From positions 10,679,246 through 10,743,245 of the forward strand of contig CM055098.1 in NCBI GenBank assembly GCA_029204225.1: 64,000 nt of DNA, read 5' to 3'. Below the pieces are notes generated by a model. That model was not told where the DNA came from. It ran no database searches and worked only from the letters and a program-made list of their open reading frames with translations. Positions 22,748 through 33,380 of this stretch are shown here, one piece after another. Source of the DNA: Diphasiastrum complanatum (lineage: Eukaryota; Streptophyta; Lycopodiopsida; Lycopodiales; Lycopodiaceae). The number at the start of each line of letters is the position of its first letter. Within the stretch, counting starts at the first letter, position 1. Both the position numbers and the translations under genes were made by a program.

Positions 22748-24030
22748 TGTGTGGGATGCTAGAAATGGAAATTATCAGTTCTGATACCACATATGTTGAT
22801 GTATTGGATTGATGTCAAATGATGAAACAAAAATTCTTAGTAGAAGAATCATGGATTACTTAGAGAATGGAGTTTACAAGCTGTTCTTTTGTGTTGAATC
22901 ATATCATCAATGTAGGACTCTTAGACTGTCGTGAATGAGAGATTGCAGAAACAATTAGACGTATGAGACAACCATGCAATCCTCTAATACTGATAACCTG
23001 ATTAAGAAGAGAATGTGAAAAATATTTAGGCGTCAGTGACAGTCATACATTTCTCTTATAATAATGTTTGTGTAAGAGGAGTGAGAGTTATTATCATTAA
23101 ACAAGCATGCGATAGTGTAGAACAATAGTGAATCTATATTAATGTTGTAAACACAACAATCAAATCACAATACAATTGCGTTGATAAGTGTGTGATCCTA
23201 GTTATAGATTCAAAACAATTGCCAACGTTTTGAATATCTCTATATCTCTATAATCTGGTCGTTGTATCTCTGTTAGATGACTTGTGACTTCTGATAACTT
23301 CAATCGCTCATTTATATTTATAGCAACTGGAAGATCTTGTATTATTCTAACTTTACATTTACAAGATAGTTAACAACTGCTAAACTGATCAATAGATCGG
23401 TTTATTGTTGGAGCGTGAAGACGTTATGATCTAGTATTTGGAATCCCTTGTAAATCCGTAGATGGACGATGCGACAGTCCTTGGCTTTTTGGCCTTTGTC
23501 TTTAGTTAATTGCAACCTTCAACATTTGTAGGACACCGTTGGCATTTGTAGGGCACCTTCGCAATTTTAAAGGCAAGTGTCGCATTTTTTGCCTGTCATA
23601 AACTGCGTGTAAAAATGCAGTGTTGCATTTTGCCCTGATTGTCGCCTGTCAAAAATTGCATGTGAAAATGCAGTGTCGCATTTTGTCCTAATTGTCGCTT
23701 GTTAGAAATTGCATGTAAAAATGCAGTGTCGCATTTTTCGCAAAAAGTGTCGCTATTCTGAAAGTGCGTAAATGGTCCAAAAAAAAACTTACATAAATGT
23801 CACTAATCACTTAGTTGCTCAGGAAGGTAAAAAATGAGCGACAGTGTCGTGTGTCAGGTTTTTCGTCTGTGGAAAAACCTGGGTAAAAATACAGACTGTA
23901 GCAACAATTAGTTCAAATATGCAAACTATTGAAAAATAGTTCATTTTCTGCTGGTTTTATTTGAGAGATTGAAAATCAAAGAAGGAAGAAGGGCTGTTGG
24001 GGTGAGTAGGAGTAAGATTAAATTCCAACA
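22748..24030 (-). repeat. 5' LTR of outer copia element
   Basis: 1,283 bp, minus strand TGTTGGAATTTAATC to CATCCCACACA, followed by TSD TCCAC at 24,031-24,035. It carries the 53-bp sub-repeat array at 23,577-23,745. Confidence 0.88.
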
Positions 24031-24035
24031 TCCAC
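24031..24035. other. Target-site duplication TCCAC (right)
   Basis: Matches 13,064-13,068. Confidence 0.85.
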
Positions 24036-24375
24036 CCCCAAGCCACAGTGAAGAACATGAGAGAGGAGAGGAAAAACTGACTCAAGAAACTAAATTCACA
24101 ATAGGGAGATGGGCGAGTTTCCATAGGATATATTTCTCCAAGAGAGAGAGAATATTCTCCCTAGGATCCTCATGCAACCTATATTGAGCTATTGACCTCC
24201 TATTCTTGCATTAAAACAGTCAATCACTATGCATGTGCTCCTATGTCTAATTATAGGTCTGGGCCTTCATATGATTATTAATTACTTTAAATGACCACGT
24301 CCAACTGATAACCACATACAACTGGAGTGACCGGCTATCCACGTTAGGAATTATTCTGATTCCCTTGTACTGGAC
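24036..24375. other. Unassigned spacer before the helicase remnant
   Basis: About 340 bp with no coding family. It may be Helitron-internal sequence, but no Helitron end was recognised. Confidence 0.35.
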
Positions 24376-25540
24376 ATGGACATAACAAGGCTATTGTGTG
24401 GGGTACCCCCATGGCAATTGAGATTGATGTCTGCAACTTTGTTGTTGACATGTGCCCCCTATGATCCTTTACAGTCATGGACGACCATTGAGCATCACTT
24501 GGTTGAGGATTACGTTCACCAATTCGAGGTTTTGAGGTGTAGTGGAAGCGATGAAAAAGTTAGTGAAGTTGCCATAAATAAAGCTCTATGTGACATGGAG
24601 GACATAATGCAAGTTGTAGGAAAATCTTTATCAAACTTTGAATTCACTGTGTCTCATAGGGGCGCGATTAGCATTTCTCGGATTTTCTATGTTGGATGAG
24701 GGTTTGGAACGTGTGGAGGCCAATATAGAGTGGCTTAACGTTGACCAAAGAGCTATTTTTAATTGTCTCATTAATGGTCACGTACTTAAAAGACGTGGTG
24801 GTGTTTTTTTTGTGGAGGGCGGTCCAGGGGGCACGGGAAAGACATTTTTGTACAATGTCACATTGGCATATCTTCGTGCAAAAGATTTGAATGAATTGGC
24901 TATGTCATTTTTTGGTATTGCAGCATTGTTGATAAAAGGCGGTAGGATTGCTCATTTGAGCTTTAAAATACCTCAAACGGAGTTGCATGAAACTTTTTAC
25001 ATGCAACATCTCAAAATAATCAGATCTAGATAAATTGTTGATGTCATGTTGCCTTATCGTGTGGTACGACGCTCCGATGATTCACAAAAATGCATTGGAG
25101 TATGTCATTGCCCGTAATTAAACGGGGAGACCATGCTCAACTTGTAGGTGCATCATTAAAGTACATGCCCATTTGGAGTTCTGTCGAGGTCCACCTTTGG
25201 AAAATAAACATGAGGGTGTTGGATTTCAAGGGGGCTGATGTGTTGAACCAAAGGGAGTTTGCTGAGTATGTGCTTCTAGTTGGTGACGGAAGAGAGCACT
25301 CCTTTATGCATGATGGTGTGGCAAAAATCTCTCTACCATGCATTATGTGCTTGAGAGTGAGAAAGTGAATAACTTGATTGCATTTGCGTTCCTAAACATC
25401 ATGGAAAACCATAGGAGTGATAATTTTTGGAGATGTCGATCGATTTGAACACCATTGAATGATTATTTGGACTTTATAAATGCACGAGTGAAGGAGATGT
25501 TTCTAGGTGATGCGTGCACATCAAAGTTCAAGGAACTTTA
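24376..25540 (+). pseudogene. Helitron-type PIF1-like helicase fragment
   Basis: A 5'-3' DNA helicase segment of the PIF1/RecD-like family as found in plant Helitron Rep/Helicase proteins. Before the ATPase part it has the Helitron-typical run WQLRLMSATLLL and EDYVHQFEVL. After a frame break near 24,640 come LNVDQRAIFNCLI, the Walker A motif GGPGGTGKTFLYN and GIAALLIKGGRIAHLSFKIP. After a stop near 25,031 it continues as VIKRGDHAQLVGASLKYMPIW, matching the LPVV..G...Q.V.ASL..SPLW region, and FLNIMENHRS. There are at least three frame breaks. The Rep (HUH) domain and Helitron ends are not seen, so it is an orphan internal fragment. Confidence 0.88.
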
Positions 25541-25959
25541 AAATGGTCAAGAACCATTCCGCTATAGAAAGCCATGACTTTTAGAAAGCTATCAATAATA
25601 GACAATCAAGACACAATCTTGACATTGCTTTCAAGCTTGCCTTCTAAATATGAGAACTAGGTAATGATCATATCAACACACTCAGATTTAACTCTTACTA
25701 GAGTTATCACTATATTGCTGCAAGAAGACAATTGAAGAAGTCAAGATACCTCATCGACTTCATCATCTCATACTCTATATGTCAATAAAGGCAGAATAAG
25801 AAAAGCTCTAAGCAGTCCCCATCAAATCAAAAATTGACACAAAGTCAAGAGAAATCATCAAATCCACAGTCAAAGAAGAAGATGTTCTATAAGTATTGCA
25901 AACACACAAATCATGAGATCCAGGATTGCAGGGTATTAAAAGCAAAGAATGCCAACAAG
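25541..25959 (+). pseudogene. Old copia element gag, left part (L0)
   Basis: From about 25,575 the copia gag reads LTLLSSLPSKYENLVMI, a LTRVITILLQED-type end, LYVNKGRI and the relic of a zinc knuckle (YKYCKHTNHEIQDCRVL) with stops and shifts. It ends at ACAAG, where the L1 element is inserted, and resumes at 42,073. Joining the two sides gives sequence colinear with the related fragment at 230-330, which shows the true insertion point. Confidence 0.8.
25955..25959. other. Target-site duplication ACAAG (left) of L1 copia element
   Basis: ACAAG before TGTTAAAATTGG, repeated at 42,068-42,072 after TTTTGTCA. Another ACAAG at 26,310-26,314 is taken as chance, because only the 25,959 boundary restores the gag alignment across the insertion. 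Confidence 0.72.
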
Positions 25960-26329
25960 TGTTAAAATTGGAAAAACAAATCATATTGATTTCTTGGCTT
26001 GCTACAAATGTTGTATCATGCAAGTATGTAGCTCATAAATGCAAAATGCCAAGTTTGACCTATATAGAACTCGAGCTACATGGTTATGTAATGTCTAGTT
26101 TGAAGAATACAACTTGCATATAGTTTGTAGACATAGAATTGGCAAAGTCATGCTAGTAGAAACTCGTGGCAATTCATATGCAATAATTGTAAGTGATCCA
26201 TAGTGACATGCAAGGCATGCACAAAGTATAATGGACACATGCATGATGATTTGTACTTTGTTAGTTAGAACTAGTACACTTGTAAAAAGTTGGTAAAATT
26301 CCATGCATGACAAGTGACAAATGTCACAT
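25960..26329 (+). repeat. L1 copia 5' LTR, left part
   Basis: From TGTTAAAATTGG to the insertion point of the Ty3 element. It cannot be checked against the other LTR because that copy lacks this part, so the start rests on the TSD and on gag continuity. Confidence 0.6.
26325..26329. other. Target-site duplication CACAT (left) of Ty3 element
   Basis: CACAT immediately before the LTR start, repeated exactly at 39,544-39,548 after the other LTR. Confidence 0.93.
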
Positions 26330-27152
26330 TGTTGGGGGTATTTCCAACAAAGCATAAATAAATAAAATCCTCCAATAAAATGTGTTGCGAGGGCATGGCA
26401 TCCTGCGTGTATAAGCCCATGGCCCAATGAGCACGCAATTGAAATTGTAAATAAAATAAACTTGACTTGGGCCTTGTAATTAAAATAAAACTAGAGGCCC
26501 AATGTCATTTTTAAACTTAGAGATCACTTTTTAGAGTTGGGTCCAAATTGGAACTCACATGAATCTTGTGATTTCTAATGTCTTTTTTGTGGACCCTTGG
26601 ATCAAGTTGGGTCCAAGATGAATGGTTAAGATCATTGTGAATATTAGCCAATAAGATTGAGGGGCAAGGGCCTTCCCCATTTTATAAAAAGGCACCATTT
26701 GTACACTATTTCCATTATTAATGAGAAGGAGGAAACTCAACCATTTTTGAAAGAGAAGCATCCTCATTTGTTATTCACTACTTGCTAATGCTCTTGATTG
26801 TGTTTTCCATTGCTTTCTATTTCCATGTTTATTGTTTGCCATAGTGAATGCTTTTCCATTAGCAAGCATAAGGAGCATTTGAGCTAACCTCCACCCTCAC
26901 TCTCTATCTCTCTCTCTTTCTCTCTTCTTTTCTCAACCTCTTCTTTTATATCCCTTCCCTTCACCCAACTATGATGAATGTTAGTGTAGAGGAGTAGAGT
27001 TAAAGAGGAGTAGCATAGTGGTGAGTAGAGTTAAGGGAGAAAGTAGGAATTTAACTAAAAGTAGCATCTATGCATAGTTAGGCACCTATCCAGTGATCTA
27101 ACCTTTGTTGACAGGTGAAAGGGCTATACTACGAGAGAACTTCGACCCCACA
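26330..27152 (+). repeat. 5' LTR of Tat-like element
   Basis: TGTTGGGGGTATT to GACCCCACA. Compared with 38,744-39,543 there are scattered substitutions and an about 20-bp stretch near 26,551 absent from the 3' copy. A CCAAT box (26,648) and TATA box (26,691-26,700) lie near its middle, and a CT-rich run at about 26,900-26,930. Confidence 0.95.
26691..26700 (+). promoter_or_regulatory. TATA box of the Tat-like element's 5' LTR
   Basis: TTTATAAAAA about 45 bp after a CCAAT box at 26,648. In the 3' LTR the equivalent reads TTAATAAAAAG, so the motif is weakened there. Confidence 0.6.
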
Positions 27153-27153
27153 G

Positions 27154-27169
27154 TGGCGCCATTGTCAGG
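27154..27169 (+). other. Primer-binding site TGGCGCCATTGTCAGG
   Basis: One base after the LTR. It matches the TGGCGCCGTTGYC pattern of plant Tat/Athila-type Ty3 elements apart from one core base. Confidence 0.85.
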
Positions 27170-28268
27170 TATAGGTTTCCACTAACTAGTTTAGTTGCAT
27201 TTTAGCTATTTTCTTGCTTTTTAGAATAGTTTAGGTAGAGTTTTGGGAGTTTAGAGTTAGTTTTCTATATTTTTTTGTGTTTGGACTGTTCACAGCTAGT
27301 GGAGGAGGTGTGAGAGGGTAGAGGAGGCCTTGAACAACCTCTAAGGGCTGGAAACCCAAACCAATCATCCAAAAAACTCAAAAAACACACAAATCTACAT
27401 TTTGGAGGGAAAAAGAGCCAAAAAACTCATCATATTTTTATATCTCCAGAATCAGTGGGAATTAACCCTTGCATGACTGACAGCAGCTCTAGGGTACTGT
27501 CCCAGACCTGCATAGAAGCCTGCAAGAGTTAGTTTCAAGCAGATTGTAAAAATCAGAGAAAAATCATAAAAAATTCAAAAAACCCTTGAAAAAATTCAAA
27601 AAAAATTCAAATCTTCATAAGAACTCTCGCAGAGCCCTCTGAAGTTCCATCTCAGTGAGACCAGGACACAGAGAAGCTTGCGAGAGTTAGTTCGATGATT
27701 AAGTGCCTGTGCAAGAGTTCCTAGTAAAAAAAAAGATGGGAAAGTACCAGTGAACCCTCACAGACAGTGAAATTTTCGATTCTAGTGATCAAGAACTCTC
27801 GCAGAGAATTCTAAAGTTCCATCTCAGTAAGACCAGGACACAGAAGAGCTTGCAAGAGTTAGTTTGATTCCAGTGAGCAAAAAATTGGATTTAAGTGCAA
27901 AAAAATCACTAAAAAGTGAAGATCCAGCAAATCCTTCTAGTAAGAACTCTCACAGACCCTCTCAATCGATTCAAAATGTCAAATTACATCAGTGATGAAG
28001 CCTGCGAGAGTTAGTATGAAGATCTGGTGAAGATCAAGAACAAAAAGTGATTTTGAACCCTCGTAGACAGTGAAATTTTCACTTCTTGCAAGAGTTAACT
28101 CTCGCAGAGAATTCTATAGTGAGATCTAACCTAGATCCAGCTATTGTGAAGCTTGCGAGAGTTACTTCCCAGAGATCTGAAAGATATCAAGTTTTTTACC
28201 TGCAAAAACAACTAAAAAACCCTCGCACAACCAACCCTCGCACAAGATAACCCTCGCAGACCAGATCA
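27170..28268 (+). other. 5' leader of Tat-like element with CTCGCAGA-type motif array
   Basis: About 1.1 kb without an ORF of known family. From about 27,470 to 28,260 it carries a dozen or more copies of a short degenerate motif in both orientations (AACTCTCGCAGA, AACCCTCGCAGAC, and the reverse TGCGAGAGTTA), for example at 27,622, 27,677, 27,791, 28,008, 28,097, 28,151 and 28,247. The same motif recurs after integrase. Its function is unknown. Confidence 0.65.
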
Positions 28269-29990
28269 ATGGAAAGATCTGCATCATATCCAACTACTAT
28301 CAAAATCTCAGGTCAATCAGTACAAGGAGAAAAAATTTATCAAGCAAAAACCACCGCAAAAGGCCTAAAATTCATTCCGACCGATCAGATAGATCAGATC
28401 CTTGAAGATCCAGACTGCATCCTATTGTATAAGCGAGATCGGGACGATCAATAGCACGAAGGATAGCAAATCAGGCACCACACCTTCCCAGATTAGTTGT
28501 ACAACAAGAGGCAGAACAGGAACCAGCACCAATGGATCCAATGGGCCAACCTATACATGTCGCACCCTTGCATGCAGTTTGGAGAGCACCACGGATGGAG
28601 ATACCAAAATATGACGGATCCTCAGATCCCATCCGATTCCTCCAGATCTATGAGCAAGCTTGTGAAATCTACGGCGAACGGACACCTGCGAAGAAGCTGA
28701 TGCTATTCCCTATGTCCTTACTTGTAGTGGCTCAGGATTGGTTTTTCAACCTGTCAGAGGAAGAGAAATCCACCTCGGAAGTGGTTCAAGCGGCTCTCAT
28801 TACGCACTTTAAACCAAAAAAGTTACTGGAAGACCCATTTCTCCTACTAAGCAAAGTCAAGATGGGAAAACGAGAAAGGGTCCGGGATTATATTGAAAGG
28901 GTCAAACATCTACGATCCGAGTGTAGTGCAGTCCTGACTCCCGATCATGCGGTGATCATGTGGTTCGTAGCCGGGTTACCACAAAGTATCAGAAGACAAC
29001 TGAAAAGATGGGAGCAATACGCTACCCTGCAAGAAGCTATGGAAGATGCCATCAGGGAAGAGGATGAAAGATTTGATGACGAATATCCTTCCACCCACAC
29101 TCCTACTCCCTCGATCGCATCATCATCATCATCAAACGCATCCGCTCTATCCACAGAACTGCAGTTGGAGCAAATGACAAAATTACACAAACAATAGATG
29201 GAACAACTTATGGCGCAGTTTGACCAAAAACTGAAGGCCTTACAAGAAACTGTAGCAGTAACTCCACATCAACCGTAATCAACCCAGCTGCAGTATCCTT
29301 GACGAGAAAATGTATGGTTTTCAGTATGCATGCAAAACCATACAGCGAACAAATGTCCAGTCCTAAAGCAAAACTTGAGACTTACACATAGATTCTGCCA
29401 TTTGTGCAATGCAACATCGCACGATATGGCATTTTGCCCATTTAACCCCAGGGTTGTTCAACAGAAGAGAAGTCCCTATCAGACTTCTTATCCTTATCAT
29501 CAAGGGGCACCTAACGCGGCACCAAGGTACGACGCACCCAATCAACCACAACACATGGCCTTACCTGCTTCACCAGGGCCAGTCAATCAACAAGTGGCCC
29601 ATGTAAACCTAACAGTAGCAGAACAAGAATTGCAAATGTCACCTCAACCTGAGCAGAAGCAGTGGTACGGACCAGCTGAACCATTTATGGATCCTGTTAT
29701 AAATGAATATGTATCGGCCTATGCAGCTCAAACTCAACGTCAAGGTGGAAGAAATTACGGCTGCTACGGGTGCGGTGAGGAACACAAAATTGCAGAACGT
29801 CCCTACAAAGGACAATATACAACCTCCTGCCGGGATTGCGATTATGGACATTGTTTCAAGATTTGTCCTAAATCTGAAACCAGTGCACCTCTTAACCTCA
29901 TTTCCATACAGCAATCAGCAGTTCCAGCAGGGATGCCATCGAAAGGACGACATGACTACGCTCTTGTGTTAGCTGTTACGCGAGCATAGA
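28269..29990 (+). pseudogene. Tat-like element gag (capsid and Cys-rich region)
   Basis: Retrotransposon gag with two or three breaks. It starts MERSASYPTTIKISGQS. After a frameshift near 28,450 the capsid domain reads MEIPKYDGSSDPIRFLQIY, AQDWFFNLSEEEKSTS, FKPKKLLEDPFLLL and RVRDYIERVKHLR, with VMWFVAGLP near 28,955. A Ser-rich acidic linker follows, then stops at 29,195 and near 29,275. The C-terminal part (29,330-29,989) has Cys-rich motifs RFCHLCNATSHDMAFCPF and CYGCGEEHK...CRDCDYGHCFKIC instead of one simple CCHC knuckle. In virus-like particles gag would package the RNA. This copy cannot encode a full-length protein without readthrough. Confidence 0.9.
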
Positions 29991-30001
29991 AGAGGAAGGA
30001 A

Positions 30002-31368
30002 GTGGCTCCCTCACCACCACCATCGGTCATTGATGACCAACCCTCAACTTCAGCACCATATCCAAATGTGAGGGAAGAGAAAAGACAGTACCAGAAAATA
30101 AGACACTGGGTACAAAAAGCACAAGAGGAGGAAAAAGAGCAAGAACGAAACAATCCCACAGAACCTCTAGTCGACGTCGAACGGGATCCACAACCGGGCT
30201 CACCACTGCGCACTGATCAGAATAATCGGTTGCACCAACATGAACCACCTTTTCACATGGTGGAGCCTGAGGAACCACGCACTGAAAGGCTCACACTCTT
30301 GCTGTCAAGCCACGTTAGTTTACCCCTCGGAGAACTACTACGGATTGCACCACAAACAAAAAGCCTTTTAGCTGAATGGGCCAAGGCGGATGAGGAGCCA
30401 GTAGTGCCTGAGCCCATCTATTGTGTGGGCTATGATGAAACAAGTAACGTCCTCCACATCGGAGCAGCATGGGAAAGTGAGGAACATAACATCACTTTGC
30501 CAATCAAACACAAGAGATACGAGGATGAGGAGGTAGTGGTAGATGGAGGATCAGGTGTCAATTTGATCTCCACTACCTTGTATGAAAAATGGAGATTACA
30601 AGGATTGAAGCCAGCCAGATTCGCCATCAAGCTAGCAGATCAATCTTGTGTGAAACCAAAAGGTGTAGTTGCTGATAATCCCGTAAGGATAGCAGGCATG
30701 CATTATGTGATTACTTTTGTGGTCATGAATATACCTGAATCTCCATCTGCATAATGTATTTTACTGGGAAGACCATGGTTGAGGGCTGTGCAAGTAGTAC
30801 ACAACTGGGGTACAGGGAAACTCACCTTCGAGAACCGAGAACAGGCTGTAAAGGTAGATCCAACCACATGGGCGGTGAAATCTATTGCACCCAAAGCTGA
30901 TGACGGATCATCCACGACAGATCATATGATTGACCGCCCAAGGCCAGCCAAGGGAGGTCACTATCATTTAGAGACGGATGTCATGAGATGGATGGATGCA
31001 TTAGCGACTGCCAAGCATGTCAATATGAATCAAATCTAGAACCAAGTACATCTTCACCCAAATGTTACACTATGGACACACCAATTACATTTGGAGTGAA
31101 TATGATAAACGTAGCATGGCTGTCAGCGGAGCTGATTGAGAACCCAATGGACGATGATCTAGTCCCTTGGCAACATGCTCTAACTTATAATAAGGAGATT
31201 GAGCTGACTGATGAACAAGTCCTACACCACATGGACCCAGATCGTTATGGAACCAAGAAGGTACCAGCTCAACCACCACAAAGGTCTGCCATGGCAAAAG
31301 TCTCAAGGATCGAACCACCCAAGGCACCTATGAATAAGAAAAATCAGTTGAAGCAACGCTACAACTAG
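30002..31368 (+). pseudogene. Tat-like element protease and linker to RT
   Basis: The aspartic protease domain reads EEVVVDGGSGVNLISTTLYE, so the active site is Asp-Gly-Gly-Ser-Gly, as in many Tat-type elements (DGGSS) rather than Asp-Ser/Thr-Gly. KPKGVVADNPVRIAGM follows, a TAA at about 30,752, then LLGRPWLRAVQVVHNWGTG, the usual C-terminal G-R-P-W flap region. A charged linker to about 31,368 has little family signal. The upstream part (30,002-30,300) is an acidic, Pro- and Glu-rich spacer. Breaks lie at about 30,752 and 31,037. Confidence 0.82.
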
Positions 31369-33380
31369 GTGATCCGATGAAGTGACCTACCCGAAGAGGC
31401 AATAGCTACAGTAGACGTTGATATTCGCAACCATGAGGCGAATGTCACAACAGTCCCAAAGAAAGACAACAAGGATGAACCCATCAAAATGACAAAAAAG
31501 GGCAATAAGAAGGTGTTGGATTCCTTGAAGTCAATCAAGTTGGACTCAGATACAGCGTCATCTTCTACACAGGTGATAGAAAATAAAAAGATGACCAGTC
31601 GGGCCAAGATCAATATGCTGAAAGAAGAATCTTGACGAGCTCCAATTCATGAGATGTCTGATACTTTCAAGAATTATACATTGGACGACGTGGTAATCAT
31701 GATGCCGCAAGCCCAACGAGAACCTGATCAAAGTTAGGCACCAGCGAAACAAGTCTTCGAGGGACCTGCACGAACACAGCCGATGAATCTTGTGGAACCA
31801 AGAGAAGAAGAAAGGATAGTGCATGTGGGAGAGCAGTTAACACCCACGTAGTTCAAGAGACTACGGTGCTTGTTGGTGGAATATAAAGACTGTTTTGCCT
31901 GGAGCTATAGTGATCTAAAGGACATTCCGCCAATAGTAGTCCAGCACACCATACCTTTGGTGGACGGAGTAGTCTCCAAGGTAAGCCGTTACTACCGCTG
32001 CAACCTGAATTATACAGAACTGATCAAGCAAGAGTTGCAGAAACTTATGGATGCAGATTTCATTTACAAAATCGAACACACAAAATGGGTATCGTCGATA
32101 GTTATAGTACCCAAGAAGAATGGCAAAATGTATATCTGTTGAATCTGAAGGCACTTAATGCAGTCACCAAGAAGGACCATTTTCCTTTACCATTTACGAA
32201 AAGTGTCCTCGATAGAGTAGCTGGTGACGAAGCCTACAGTTTTTTGGATGGCTTCAGCGGCTACAACCAGGTGAAAATATCCCCCCAGGACCAGCACAAC
32301 ACAGCATTCGCCATGGAATGGGGAACTTATGCCTATAAAGTGATGCCATTCGGACTTTGCAATGCTCCAAGCACTTTCCAACGAGTCATGCAGGCGGCAT
32401 TCAAAGATTATTTGCAAAAATTTCTAGAAATTTTCTTGGACGATCTGTGTGTGCATGGACCAGATTCAGAACACTTATCCAATTTGAAAAAGGTGCTACA
32501 AAAATGCCGCAAATATCAGATCTCCTTGAATCCAGAAAAATGTCAATTTTGGGTGACACATGGCTTGATACTCGGCCATATAGTGTCAAGACACGGGATC
32601 GCCACAGGTCTATCAAAGATCAGGATCATTGTTGATCTACCACCACCGGGGACGATCCGTGAGGTCTACATTTTCATGGGTCATATAGGATCTTCATTCT
32701 CGATTTTGTGGAATTAGCCAGACCAATTTACAAGCTCACAACGGATCCACATTGGAATGAGGAAGCTCTAAAGGCTTTCCATAAGATTAAAGATGCATTG
32801 GTCTCATCACCAATCCTATGACCACCCAATTGGTCCATTGAGTTTCACGTGCATACGGACGCATCGAAGTATGCAGTTGGAGCAGTCTTAACCCAACCAG
32901 GTGAACACAAAAAGGATTTTCCAATCCGATTTGCAAGCCGACAGCTCAATGATACCGAAATGAGTCAACCGCAGAACGAGAAGCATTGGCAATGATCTAT
33001 GTAGCTAAGAAGTTTCGACACTATTTGATGGCCACACATTTTGCTTTTTATACGGACCATCAACCCTTGCTATATCTCATTAATAATACTTGCAACACCA
33101 GGAGAATCACCAGATGGCTCATGTTGTTGGAATTTAATTTTCGGATACATGGCAGATCATGTGTTACAAATCAAGGGAAAGGAGATTGCAACCCAACCCG
33201 ACGATGAGCTGGTAGATGCTGCCTTATTTTTTGTAGATACGGTACCAGAATGGGCTACTGACATTGTTGAATATCTAATGCGAGGCCAACCAGACAAATC
33301 ACTACCAAAGGCGGAGCAGAAATTGATCTTGAAAGCTAGACCTTATCAGCTGATTGCCAGCCAGTTGTACCAAAGAGGTC
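31369..33380 (+). pseudogene. Tat-like element reverse transcriptase and RNase H
   Basis: The RT starts after a pre-RT linker: YKDCFAWSYSDLKDIP, IYKIEHTKWVSSIVIVPKK, then after a frameshift near 32,140 LKALNAVTKKDHFPLPFTKS, FSGYNQVKI, MPFGLCNAPSTFQRVM and the catalytic motif FLDDL in place of YVDD/YIDD. LILGHIVSRHGI leads to a break near 32,690. RNase H begins FHVHTDASKYAVGAVL (32,850), then REALAM-type and HFAFYTDHQPLLYLI, with several frame changes until about 33,240. The FLDD form is also present in the second copy at about 5,340, so it is a family trait and not a chance mutation. Confidence 0.92.

Larger units (their letters stand above)
13069..24030 (-). mobile_element. Complete minus-strand copia element with nested insertion
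   Basis: Two LTRs of about 1.28-1.35 kb in the same orientation, a 5-bp TSD, a primer-binding site and a polypurine tract define an element of about 5.75 kb excluding the nested copy. Its 3' LTR is split by a second copia element at 14,282-19,494. Coding is defective: gag is fused to integrase with protease lost, and the RT/RNase H part is frameshifted. It can only have moved with proteins supplied in trans, or it decayed after insertion. Confidence 0.88.

Noticed and set aside
13069-24060. Tandem array LTR-internal-LTR-internal made by unequal recombination
   Set aside because: The LTR near 13.1 kb seems to be followed by a PBS-like motif, and a purine-rich GGGGGTGGA flanks 24,030. But the TSD TCCAC on both outer sides and the PBS at 22,733 explain the data as a single complete element; the inner PBS-like motif lies inside the LTR.
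26310-26329. L1 LTR starting at 26,315 (TGACAAATGTC) with TSD ACAAG at 26,310
   Set aside because: It also gives a matching 5-bp word, but leaves about 350 bp of non-gag sequence in the old copia element. Starting at 25,960 restores a continuous gag alignment with the fragment at 230-330.
28945-29190. Antisense ORF opposite gag
   Set aside because: Shadow of the gag frame (Asp/Ser-rich because of the sense Ser-rich linker).
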